In this document: piece after piece, positions 22,362 to 36,100 of the stretch
Numbering within the stretch: position 1 is the first letter of the stretch
Layout of the letters: every line of letters starts with the position of its first letter
NCBI GenBank assembly: GCA_036250195.1
Contig: JAVHZZ010000008.1
Span: forward strand, 763,001 to 827,000
Reading direction: 5' to 3'
DNA length: 64,000 nt
Source: Mixophyes australis
Taxonomy: Eukaryota > Chordata > Amphibia > Anura > Limnodynastidae
Program-made: the position numbers and the translations under genes
The notes under the pieces: model-generated
What the model saw: only the letters and a program-made list of their open reading frames with translations
Told to the model about the DNA's origin: nothing
Database searches by the model: none

Positions 22362-25300
22362 CTGAAAGGGAAAGTAGTTGAGTTATTATATGTACTGAAT
22401 AACGGATCCATTCATCCTGTGACCGCCTCTGCATAGACACCAGTGACTGATGAGTCATTGTTTCCTTTTATTACCATACGTGTATTAACATGTTATAACA
22501 TATCATTGGATGTCGGTGAAAGGGGCCAGCCTTGCTAATGGTGGTTTAGAGCAATGGGAGAGAGAAGAGGCTAATAAAACCCAATACATTGAGTGTTACA
22601 CTTACCCCTGCTCCACCACGCAGCTATGGAGGGCTTTTCTGAAAGGCTCTGTACAGAAGAGCTTGCTATCTGTTTGCTGATAATGTGAATTGCTCACATT
22701 GGCTGAAAGTATTTCATGATGTTGTATTGGTTGTGATTTTGTAAAGTATATTGTGTTTTATGATAATTAGAAGTGAGGTGTGTTATTGCACTTTCCACTG
22801 CCTGCTGTAGCTAATCAAGTGTAAGTTATTTAAGTGTCCTTTTCTAATGTTTATTACATTCCACCTTATACTTATATTGAGTTTTCCTACCACTGACCAT
22901 GGTCTTATCTGTGTGGAGTTTGTATGTTCTCCCCGTGTTTGTGTGGGTTTACTCCGGGTGCTCCGGTTTCCTCCCACACTCCAAAATCATACTGGTAGGT
23001 TAATTGGCTGCTGACTAATATGGACCGTAGTCTGGATATCGTAGGAAATTTAGATTGTAAGCTCCTATGGGGCTGATGAGAATGACAAATCTTTTCTCTG
23101 TACAGCGCTGTGTAATATGGTTGTGATATATAGTAAACAATAATAACAATCTACCAAAACTACACCTGATATGTTTTAGTTTTTACTTTAAATGTTTCCA
23201 TTTATAACACCCCCACACCTACCTCCTGTGACCTGGGCTTGTTATATTTCTGTATTGACATTATACAGTATGTAGTTGACATGTCTTTGTATAAAGTTGT
23301 GTATAGCACACTCCGATGTACGTGTAAAATATTCGGAGGTAAAACGTTGGATACAAATGTGTAATATAAAGAGCTGAACAAACCTTAATAAACTCTTTGT
23401 CCCAGAGATCATTATAGTACCCCTTGTAATGTTTCATCTCTTCCTCTTCCTCAGAAGTCACAGTGGTCACAGGAAGAACCCCGGCAGGAAAATTCAGTAT
23501 GTTAAACAGCATGGTGAAACCAAAACCGGCTGGAAGATATCATACAACATCTGGTAAGAACATCATGTTCAAGTGAGAAGCTATGATGGGCTTTATACAT
23601 TATTCTGTGTGATACATTGTATCAGTCACTAATCAGCTCCAGTCATAAAGGGAATATACACATTGTTCTGTGTTTATATTCTGTGTGATACATTGTATCA
23701 GTCACTAATCAGCTCCAGTCATAAAGGGAATATACACATTGTTCTGTGTTAATATTCTGTGTGATACATTGTATCAGTCACTAATCAGCTCCAGTCATGA
23801 TGGGAATATACACATTGTTCTGTGGTTATATTCCGTGTGATATCAATCACCAGGCAGCTAAATATGAACAACAGCCCAAGTTAATAAAAAAAAGAAGAGT
23901 GACATGTTAAGATCAGAAGCAATAAAACACAGAATAGTCTGGTGGCATCTCTGGGACATCACAGATATACATAGCGGGAGGGTTAGGACATATACAGTGA
24001 CTGGTAGGTCGCAGAGAACACAACACCCATAGGTAGGTACCTAGATATGACAATGAGATGGATATAGCTGGTGTATAATAGTTCCCGACAGACCAGAGAG
24101 CAGCCATTTGTGACATTCATGTACCCACTTATCCTGAAATCTCATTCCACAGAAATGGGGATCCTGAACTTGAAGCTTGGAAATGTATTTTGAGTGGAGA
24201 ATAAAAACCCACTCAGCTATTCTACCCCTGCGGCCAGATAAATGTTACAGGGTCTAGTATGGAGTTATAGGAGGATGCAGAAGTCCACCCCATAATTACC
24301 AAATAGTTTTCCCGGGTGACCAACGTTGAAGGCTGGACTCAGCATAGGACAAAGTAGAGAATCCAGACCCAGTTTCCTCCATTCACTGATGAAATCGCAG
24401 CGATATTCCTGAAATCAGACAGCAAAGAGGCATTTCTGTAACATCGTTTGTTACTTAGTATCAGGCCAGATTCTCTAGAGGGTGAGGGGCAGACAAAACT
24501 TCAGATAATGCACTGACCATGCCAAGGGGAAATTAGTTAATGTCCAGTAAGACCGCCTACTTAATAGATGGTCAGCCAATCAGGATCAGTCTCTGACAGA
24601 TTACATTTTGGCATTTTATTCCAAAGAATTACCCCTATCATATACTGTATATTGGTAAGTGTCTCTCGCTTAATTTCTTAGACTCTCTCTTCCTAGACTC
24701 TACCTACGTTAAATTAATAATAAACATAATTTAATTTAACAAAAATGAACATATAATACCTCAATTACAATATAAATGTAATTACGAGAAAATCTCATGA
24801 TTTATGCAAAGAATAATACTATTGGAAATATATTTTTAGCATTCATTAAATCCCAATAAATAACTTCTGTGTGTGGTGAGTATCCAAAATATCTCTCTTT
24901 TAAAAATATTATGTTTGTATCACCCCTGTCAGTTTTGCTGAGTTCCCATTACTGTGTAAATCAAAATGAACAACAAATAAGTGCATTTTATTGGCCTGTT
25001 TGATATTATTGATGTTCCTGACAAACTCACTGGATTGATGCTGAATGGCAGAGGGATATGTCCCAGTCTATCTGCCTTGTGTACATAAAAACCCCAGGAA
25101 AGTGTCTGCATTTTGTAAAAGGCTTGTTGTAGGACTCTAGGCTTGTAGAATGGATGGAGAGAGTAGGATGGGCTCCATCCATTAGGCCTATTAACCGGGT
25201 CTTCCAGGTTACCTGTGAACCTGCTGGCAATCAGTAGCTGCACCTGAGTGGTGCCGGTAAAAGGTTGCAGCTCTGCTCAGTCTCTCAGACCTGGGGAGGA

Positions 25301-28300
25301 GGTTGGCTGCCTCCTGAGAGACTCTGCTAGTGGTGAGCAATTAGTTATATGTTTGGTATGTATGCGGGACATAAAGTCCTTTGCAGGAAAGAGGGTCTTT
25401 AAGAAATGTTTAGTTAGTGCCGGACAAGCAAGGCTTTTGATTTATGTTTTGAATATCCCTCTGAATTTTTTATGTTTCTGAAATTTCTTGCTCTTTAAAT
25501 CAGAATATTATTTTCAAATCACATCAAGAGGTTTTCAATCTCTGACAATTTCCAACATTTAATCTAATAATTCTAAATCCTGTATTTTAATCTCCTCTTT
25601 TCTCTCCTTAATAATAACCCCATTACATTAATGGATCAATATTTCCAATATCAAATTTGATTAATTAATTCACCCTACAACCACCCTCTACAGACCCTAC
25701 AACTGAAGTACATACCATTCAAACACACACAAGTACATAACTTACTACTGTCCCTCTACATACCCTACTACCAGCCCCTTCATAAATTACAACCCCTCCC
25801 AAGTACATATATACTGCCCATGATTACATACCGTAAAACCACCATACCAGAACAACCTACCCTGTTCATGTCACACAATTGCCCACCAGTAAATATCCTA
25901 ACCCCAACTGAAATAATACAACATATTGTGCCCCAGTCCCGGCCATAATATGCAGCATATGTAACATTTACGTTCTCACACAGATCGACACATGCGGATA
26001 TTTTACCTTAATTGCCGTATAATGTTTCCAGAGTCCTTTCACCGAGCTGAAATTCCGGAGAAAACATTATTCAGGTAACCGAACAAGGATTTCTGTTCTC
26101 ACATTAGATGCAATTTCCCAGATACTAATGACAGCAGCTCCTCTCACTTCACTATCGTCCTGTTTCTGCTCTTAGTACAGTAATTATAGCTTCATGGGAT
26201 TTGCTACAACCACATTTTTGGGAAAACATGTCATGGTATCTATTGACCACATGCCTATTAGACTGTAACAGGTGTGAGCAGATGTGAGTACGGAGGTTAA
26301 TACACACGTTTTCTCTTAACCAGAATGTAGGTTTATTGAATACAGGATGCAGGTTTGTATATATTAAAAAAATCTTGTGGAATCAGGATAAATAGACTAG
26401 GTACTGCACCGCGTCACTCATACGCAGCAAAGATGAGCATTGCACATGCTCTGTAGACATTTTAGCAGACCACATTGCACATGCGTGGTAGACACCCTAG
26501 GCGGGCCACTGGAGACAGCTTGCAGCACCCATCTATCTTAACAACCAACCCCCCGCCCTTGCTTAAAGATGTCTCCGGCTAAAACACACGAGTATTAACC
26601 TGATCATTAAACTTTCACATGGTTCACCTATAACCAAAACATAGGGTTAACGCAACAGACCAGCCATCATGCTTGGTACTAGCTGACAAATCAATAGCAC
26701 CTTTGTTGTCACATTTGAAGTTGATAGTCTCAACTCTACTTAAAAGATGTATTTCACACAAAGTCTCTTTAACCCCAATGCTGGGAGTGACAACACATAA
26801 CCCTTATACATATTTTATTAGGAAAACAGATTTTCTTTTTAATTGATCGTAGTTCAACTAAATAAAAACAATTCAATGGAAAATGCTGATTATACAGCTA
26901 CCTACTGTCTCCCCCTGCTAGCACCAAATTAAATGGAAACAGCAAAATACTAGGTAGGAGCCTGAGCAATAGTGAAGGTGCAGGTAGGTGTCTGAGCACT
27001 AGAGAAGAGCAGGGTAGGTGTCCGAGCCTTAGAGAAGAGGAGGGGTAGGTGTCTGAGCTGTAGAGAAGGTGCAGGTAGGTGTCCGAGTACTAGAGAAGAT
27101 TCAGGGAGGTGTCTGAGCACTAGAGAAGGTGCAGGTAGATGTCGGAGCACTAGGAAAGAGGAGGGGTAGGTGTCCGAACACTAGAGAAGGTGCAGGTAGG
27201 TATCTGAGCTCTAGAGAAGGTGTAGGTAGGTGTCTGAACTCTAGAGAAGGTGCAGGTAGATGTCCGAGCACTAGGAAAGAGGAGGGGTAGGTGTCCGAAC
27301 ACTAGAGAAGGTGCAGGTAGGTATCTGAGCTCTAGAGAAGGTGTAGGTAGGTGTCTGAACTCTAGAGAAGGTGCAGGTAGGTGTCCGAGTACTAGAGAAG
27401 ATGCAGGTAGGTATCTGAGCTCTAGAGAAGGTGCAGGTAGGTGTCTGAACTCTAGAGAAGGTGCAGGTAGGTGTCCGAGTACTAGAGTAAGAGCAGGTAG
27501 GTGTCTGAGCAGGTAATGGTGATTAAATGCAAATATTATCATAACGACTGTGCAGCAAGTTTAGCCTACAGCGTCAGTGCAATGGCTGTTAGAGGAGACA
27601 GCAAAGCATTGTGGGTAAGAGCCAGAACCAAAGCTCCTTCTTACCTTACTCCACAGTGCGCTTCCAAGTGATTTGCAATTCGTGGGAACTAAGATGAAAT
27701 ATTAATTACCATGAGAGCAACCCAATTACAGGTAATTACATTATTTATCAATGTCTTTAAGTGTGGTCAACCCAGGAGAAAACTAAAATTATACTGATCA
27801 ACATGGACTTCTTATCTACAGACATTGGCCAACATGTGATTTATATCCTTATAAGTGTGATTAGATTTCTGTTTCTGGGGTTTCAAATGAAGGAAATGTT
27901 ACTAATTGTGCGATGTTGCACTAATCTCTGCTTAATGCGCTAATTGTGCAACATGTGCAGATTCAGGGCAGAGGTTTTTGAATATATGAAAAGTCAGTGG
28001 GATTACAATACATCTTAAGTGAGTGCACCAGAATTTTTACCCCAACCTTAGCCAATTTGCATTGATTTATGAGAACGAGTGATGTCAGTTCTTCAGCCAA
28101 AGTCTATTGATTAACAAAGGTCCAGACTGCAGCACATTGAGAATAAGTCTCACTTTATGTCCTCTGCAAAAACGAGATTTACTTACCATGGGCCTCATAA
28201 ATATGGACGCGATTTTCTTTGCGATGACCGGAATCTTATACAGAAAAATCTGCTGTTTCAGATTTGGATCCACAATGTCACATTTACTGTAATATGAGAG

Positions 28301-31300
28301 GCAGATTCATTATACACAGAAATATAGCTACAAAATGTTATTATTTGGTGTTATTAGTGTAATTGTGACTTGCTACATTTAATGTGATTGTCTGATATGT
28401 GTTTCTTACTATGTGTATGCTCCAGTAGATTGAATTCATGGTGTAACTCAATATAACAGTTTACGGTATTGGATAGTTGACAAATTTTGTGTGTCGGCTT
28501 CCAGGAGATCCCAGGGAGAGGTGGATGTGTGGGGGAGGGGGGGCTCAGCAAATCTCGTCATTGATGACGAGCCATGATGACGCGTGATTTGCATCACTAA
28601 GCCCCATCCCCACCCACTTCACTAATGAATTAGGCAGGATCAGGGAGGTAGTCCTGCTCTCCCGGGAGTCTCCCGAAAATTCTGGGAGAGTAGGCAACTC
28701 TAAGGTACTGCTATAGGAAAGCACTTATACAAACACAGTCAGGGCTGGCGCTACCAGTAGGTGGATCTAGGTGGTTAGTGGCAGCAGCCAGCGTCCTCTC
28801 ATCTGTGAAGCTGATAACAGCTGCTCCTCCATGTTGGTGATGGACGGGGTGTGTAGCGCTATGATGTCACTACCAGTCTATGCTGACCCCATATCTAGCT
28901 CCAAAGATGGGGCACCTGTGAAGATACCGGGTTTTCTGGCCCAATTCTACTCACTTCACGCTGGCTGGCCACCCACGGGTGTCTTACTATTCCAGGGAAG
29001 TCTACCCAGTACCTTCTAGGGTTCTCAGTCACTGAGTTAGAAAGTAAAGCAATACATTTATTGTGTTAAAACCCATCACTAGATTATTCTGTAGACACAG
29101 TAAATAAATGTCAGGCAGGTTTACCACATCATCTGTCCCATACCCCACTAGCTGAAGGAGTTACAGTCACCTGACTGTCCAGACTTGACGACCCATGGAT
29201 CTTTCTCAGCTGCATTGTAGACTCTGGTAGAGAATGACAACTCACAACCAGACCTTGCACCTTCCATGAATGAAATCCCACAATGAACAAAACCTCTTCC
29301 CCCTGGAGTGGCTCCTTATATCTAGGGTCAAATTTCCACAGTGCTTTCCCCTCCCTAAGCAAACCCCTCAGTCTCTCTCTCTTTAAACATTGGTAGGTCC
29401 TGGATCAAGAGGTTGGAGGGGGAGTGGAGATGAGCTATGCTTCCATACAAGCCCCCTGTTGGGAGGCAGACAATACGTCTGGACTAGTCCTATGGAGAAC
29501 AATGGATACTAAATGGCTTACCCCACCTCCAAAGATAGGGTAGCAGTCAGTCCCTCCTAAAATTAACCCCTTATACTACTTGTCCCTGCGATATCACAGG
29601 GTTCCCAGCTTTTCCATGCTTCCTGTAGAGAAAGGAGGTGGGAGAATGAATGTAGTTCCAGCCCCCTCACCTGTATCCTGGACACCACCTGATCTTTACC
29701 CATAACCCACCCAGCTTCACTTTAAGGACATTGAATAACAACCTCACTGTCACATCATCAATATACAATACACAATATACATATTTACAATGAGCTACAA
29801 TGTCCCCTTTATCCACATGTAATTAGACACTGCAGTTGTATTCTGTTGAGCTGGGAAACAAAAGCAAGGACTATAAAAAGTACAAGCTATAATCCACATT
29901 TTGTGAGAAACAAGCTGGTTATGGTGTTATCAAACTCGTTTCGTTACATAACCTAAGGAACCCACGAGTATCCGCTGGCCCTGCTCACTTTTTAAAAAGT
30001 TATGAAATACACAAGGGCAGTGAAAAGGGGATACATGATACAAATAGATTGGGAAACCCTGTATGAAGGTTAACGTTTCATACTGCATGCAGTTGCAGTG
30101 TCACAGAATTGCATGCAGTAGAGGGGTTTTTTTCTAACGCATTTCACCCACTATAGAATGTACATTTACATTGGGGCTTCTGTGAGCATTAATACGGGAT
30201 ATAAACACAATTCTGCACATGAGACAGGATGAGATATTGTGGGGAATACGGAACCCACGGTGTAAGAACGCCACTAACTTACAATTTATCCACAAGAGTG
30301 GTTCCTCCATCTGCAAAGAATCCTCTTAAACAGAGCTCATTCAGAGCGTACTCAATTCTAGGTGGGGTGAATGGTACGAGCTGTTTTAATATAAAACAAA
30401 ACATGATGAAAAGAGGAAATAGTCAATTATTATTATAAAACACAAATGACCGTTATATCTGTATAATTTCCTGTTACTAATATCTGTATAATAGTGAGCA
30501 GTGATGTCATTCCTATACTTGGTCAGTACTGACGTCATCGTTTCAGCATCTTATAGTAAATGGGGTAATACACAGATATTTCTGCTTGTAGATCTGGATA
30601 AAGCCGTCAGCCGCAGGGATTTGGGGGTTGTTACCACACACAGACAGAGGCGGGCTGGCCCGGGGGGCAGAGGGGCAGCGGACCCCAGGGCTGTCATCTC
30701 CCAGCCGCGCCTGCACACAGATAATATAATCACTGTGAAAGAATGTTGGCAAAATTAGGTCATAAAGACTCGTTTCAGTCCAAATGCCAACAATTAATGA
30801 TCTTTTTGAAGCCCAGTATTCAGAGACAGGTATAAAAGCTCCAATAAAATCATAGATCTTTTACTGTACAGATAGTGATTGTAAAGAAAAACCTTTTTCA
30901 GTCACTTTCTGCCCCAACATTAAATCATTTGGAAACACGGCTTATAAAGGGTTCAGATGGGTCTGCAGTTTATACACACGGAAATGTCATGTGTTTAGCT
31001 GACAGTTGTACACTACGCATTCCACCGACAGGGTAGATAAAGAGAGTCATAATATTATATTATTATTATATATCAGGCGCACCTTGTGTCCGGCTGCCTC
31101 CAGCAGGGTCTTGGTTTCTTGGATAGCACGTCTCATGCTTGGGTGGGGGAGAAAGTATCCATCTGTGTCATAAAACCCAATTGTCAGGGGTTTCGAGCTG
31201 TTATAAATCTGTAATAACGGAATCTTGTCAGGAATCAAACATCAGAAAATCTTACAGAACTCAACACTGATTCCGCACAGACACAGTCATTTCATTTTAT

Positions 31301-32454
31301 GTTAATGGGAGGCAGCCATGGTGCCCACATAGGGCACGCACCCAAGGAAACCTACGAGGGATACTCAATGCCATAGGGGCATGTCTAGCACTACTTTCAT
31401 CTACTCCCCTCTAATCACTATGCCCCCTCCCCATAATATCGCTACCTATGACCTGGCCGGCCGGCTCCAGCTCTCTCCTCCTGCTCATCCTTACACTGCA
31501 CCCGCTCTGCAGCTTCCTATCCATGTAAGAATAGATCTGCTGCCCTATGAACAGACTTGAATTTTGGAACTCTAGAATACTGGCTCATGTGCACGCAATT
31601 CTGGGGCTTCAAATTGTTTGTGGTATTGTCGGTCAGACAGCAGGAAGGTTATTAACACTGCATTATTCTCCGCTGATGCTGAATTAGGCCCCCAGTTCAT
31701 ATTTTGCCTCACAGTACTGCCCCCTCAGTTAATATTATGAGGAGCTCTGCTAATCCATTTAATGAGAACATCATATACCAACACGATCACCAATCTCCTC
31801 CTCCTACCGTCACTGTGAGGAGCACTGGTAAACCATTTAATGAGATGGAGAATCCCTTATCTAGAAGAGTGGATCCATGTTGTGTGGTATTTGTCACGTC
31901 TCATACCTCATCTTTGAATGGGACTGGGGGCACAGTGGGGTCCAGCTGGAACAGGTCATCACACAGCACGGCTTTCATTAACAGAGCCAGACTGTCCACA
32001 TCCCGCGCAATTGGTCCTGGCATCATCACAGCTAGAAATACCGAAACCAAATTACTGGTCTACTCCTGAATATCACAGGGACCCAGAGCAGAATGACCCT
32101 TCCTATTGGTAGATACTGGAAGCAGCGTCATGGAGGTAGGACATGTAGGGACTTGTACAGAGAAGTAGGGACATGTAGGGCTATGTACATAGAAGTAGGG
32201 ACATGTAGGGACATGTACAGAGAAGTAGGGACATGTAGGGCTATGTACAGAGAAGTAGGGACATGTAGGGACATGTACAGAGAAGTAGGGACATGTAGGG
32301 CTATGTACAGAGAAGTAGGGACATGTAAGGACCACTGCTCTATACAGAATACTTGAAATAGTTGCTTTAGTTGCTCTGTAACGTGAGTTTTACACAGGAG
32401 GATAATATAGTCTGTAAATACCCCACACCTGGTATTATGAAACATAAGACTCTC

Positions 32455-32511
<57 letters not shown>

Positions 32512-32908
32512 AGTTAACCCGTGCATGATACTCATGCATTCTAGTCAAATCAAGCTACTTAAGGTCTTAAAAAGGTTCTTATCATGCATTTGGGCCTAGC
32601 CCAGGCCTCCTCAGGGGAAGAGCGTTACTTCCCGATGCAAGCGCCCTTTTTTAACGTGGTTTTGTCCACATGTCACCACCTCATCAATTTTCTCCATCAC
32701 CTCATCCTTCATCTTCATCGCTACATCCTTCATCAAGCTACTTAAGGTGTTAAAAACTCCCCACTGTCACCCCCGGCAACCACCAACCACTCCCAACTGT
32801 CACTTCTCCTTCAAGAAATATATAGGTCAGTGTATAACTCTGTCCAGCAGGTGGCGCTGCAGCTTGTTTTGGGTTTTTTTCACACACGCCACTAGGCATT
32901 TATATAGT

Positions 32909-32948
<40 letters not shown>

Positions 32949-33101
32949 CTGAGGTCCCCACTGAGGCTTTAATGAATGTGCACTTAGAACCTCGTGTTTG
33001 TTCTGCACATTATATTATAGCGGTTTTATTACTGCAGAGTTTAACATATGTCTTTCTCTAATAATACCATTATGTTCTTAGTACATCTGCAGATGGGATT
33101 T

Positions 33102-33141
<40 letters not shown>

Positions 33142-36100
33142 AATAAATGAATCACATTGAGGGATTCTCACAATAGACGGGCTGTGTTTTGTTTTATAAA
33201 GATATTTAGTAAATTCATCTGAAATTACAAACCTGATTTCATACCACTGACCGGGGAACAGATTCCAAGCGAACTGGAAGAGATGAATACAGCGTGACAC
33301 ATATTACAGGTGTGATAAAGTATGGCAGTCACTGGAGCCTCACACAGGTTTGCTGAACCATTTCACTGTTTATTGGCAGTAGTCAGGATGGCTAAACAGT
33401 TTCAGCGATGGTACAGCAGACATATCCAGCAAAAGGATCACAAAATCTCCCACCACCTACATCTGACTAGACAATAGTTCCCTGACTACTAGCCGGCCAC
33501 TAACTGGCATCGGTAGTCCCGCCCACAAATACAAACAGTGTCTTTATCCTCCACCCAAGCACTACAAACAAATCACAGCAAAACAAACCAATTACACCCA
33601 TGTGGAACACCTGTGTGTGTATGTGCTGAAAGAGGATCCCAGGGAAAATGTAACCCTGTCTGCAGCCTGCTGCTGCAGAGTAGCTGTGGTGTTATCAGTT
33701 CCCTTATAGGGAAACTGTAACAAATGTGCCTCTTGCCACACAGGACATACATTTACATACTCAAAAGCAGTAAAAATGGTGCATATTGATGTCATTACTG
33801 ATAACAGATGATTAGTGATGTCATTACAGATAATAGATGATTAGTGATGTCATTACTGATAACAGATGATTAGTGATGTCATTACAGATAATGGTGCTTA
33901 GTGATGTCATCATTGATGACGGATACTTATTAGGGTCCGTTCTACCACTTGGTTAACCTAGACGATATGTAACTCACCCATGTACCACAGCACCCCCACA
34001 TTAAGCGCTGTCTGCTGATATAGAGGGGCAGCAGCTTCTTACAGTGGACTGTGATGTCACAGGATAGCGCCACACTCCCCACAGTATGTAAGAATCAGCG
34101 GCCCTGATGCTTAGTGATGTCATTATTCAAGTATTTGATATTTATTATTTAGTCTATAAGGATATTAGAGGCCTCCACATGTACTATCCTAGATATTTAC
34201 ATGCAGGTTACAACATACCTCAGTCTATCTCCAGAAGGTTTCAGCCCGCAGACCCCACAGAAGCTGCACGGCATTCTAATACTGCCCAGAACGTCAGTGC
34301 CCATGCCAAGGATAGCTCCACCCCCTGCGATCAGGGCACATTCGCCCCCGCTAGACCCTCCGCAAGTCTTCTTGTGATTGTGGGGATTTAAGGTCTGTCC
34401 ATAGATGGAATTACTGCAGTCAAAGCTAGAGAACAATGAGGAGAGGAGCGAGTGATCCCTACTGTCTGCGGATATAATATATATTATAATGTGTCACTTC
34501 ACAATTTCTGTCTACATTTTGCAATCAGGACTTTTGCACCAGAGGCTCTAAAAAAGCCATTTTCATTCATTTAAAGATAACATGATTTCTTGGTGTAACG
34601 GTGTCTAAACATTCACCTCCCTGATTTTAGATACAAGTAACGTAGGTGTGAATTCTAAAAAGTCAGCACCTTCCAGATGGACATAGAGGAAAGCAGGTTC
34701 GGTGAGGTAATAAGAGAACTGGAGGCAAATAATACACTATTACCCTTTCACACTGCAATACCACACACTACACGCCTGGCTACACACATCACATCTCATG
34801 CCTGGTGTCACGAACGCCCGGCCTGTCCCAGATACAGCAATCTGAACAGCTGGCAGTGACTGGCAGCACCTTAGTCACTTAGCAATGAATACACCTTTTC
34901 TGCCACCACGGAGGATTTATTATGGTGTCCTTACGTTCACCAAAACCACTTATTAATATTTCACACTTAAATCACATACACATGTAGCATGAGCCTCCCT
35001 GGGCTTCGTAAATTCATTAAGAATCACGGAGAACATGCTAGATTAAATGTATTTAATCTGAAAAATGTTTCCAAGGCTTAGTTACAAAAAATTAATAACA
35101 AGACATACAATAAGTTGCACAAATACATTTCAGAAAATAAAATAGGAAATAAAACCAGAGTCACTACTTACTAGTTAAGAACTAGGGGTAAATGTATCAA
35201 GCTGAGAGTTTTGCGGCGGGTTTGAAAACTGGAGATGTTGCCTATAGCAACCAATCAGATTCAAGCTGTCATTTTGTAGAATGTACTAAATAAATGATAG
35301 CTAGAATCTGATTGGTTTTTCAAACCCACCGGAAAACTCTCAGCTTGATACATTTACCCCCTAGTGTGTGAGGGAACACAATTGAGAAATATGGGACATT
35401 TCAGTCTTGATAGACCCGCTCATGAAAATGCACACGTTGAGATTATTGCATCACAAGGTTACATACAATATACTTTGTCTTACCTAAATATTAAGGGAAA
35501 CTAACAATAATACATAATCGTCACACCTGGTTACACACATCACATCTCACACGCACTACAGTATGGACTCTGCAAGTTTAAGTGGAATATTTACTTTATC
35601 AGGGATTGTGGGATGTTGGTTCTCACGAAGGGAATAGCGCCTTGCTTCTTCAACACCTGTACAACAGGGCTGTCCTCCGCCTCATCCGTGCCAAGAAAAT
35701 GGACCAGACCGCAGTTCGAGTTATGTCCCTGTGGAGACACTGCGCTAATTACATTTCTCTGGTGATATAGAAAATATCACTCCTAATCTTCATTCATTGC
35801 AATGTAAACTCTACTACAACCAACAGAGAGGATACAATCTGTGAGTAGAGAAGTGTGGACCCACTGTACCAAATTCATGGGAGAAGATGTGAATTTATCG
35901 GTTCTGACAAAAAGAGTTTCTGAAATAAGTATAAAATCATTTACCGCAACATATAGATGAACAGAAATATTGTTTCCATACACTGCAAGAGGCGGAGCAG
36001 TGTTCCTCTTCATAGTTGTAGGATTCATTATGTTATAGTTTGGGGGGTGGTTGTACATGAGACCAGACGAACCTTAATAATTGTAGCAGTCCGCTGGCTG

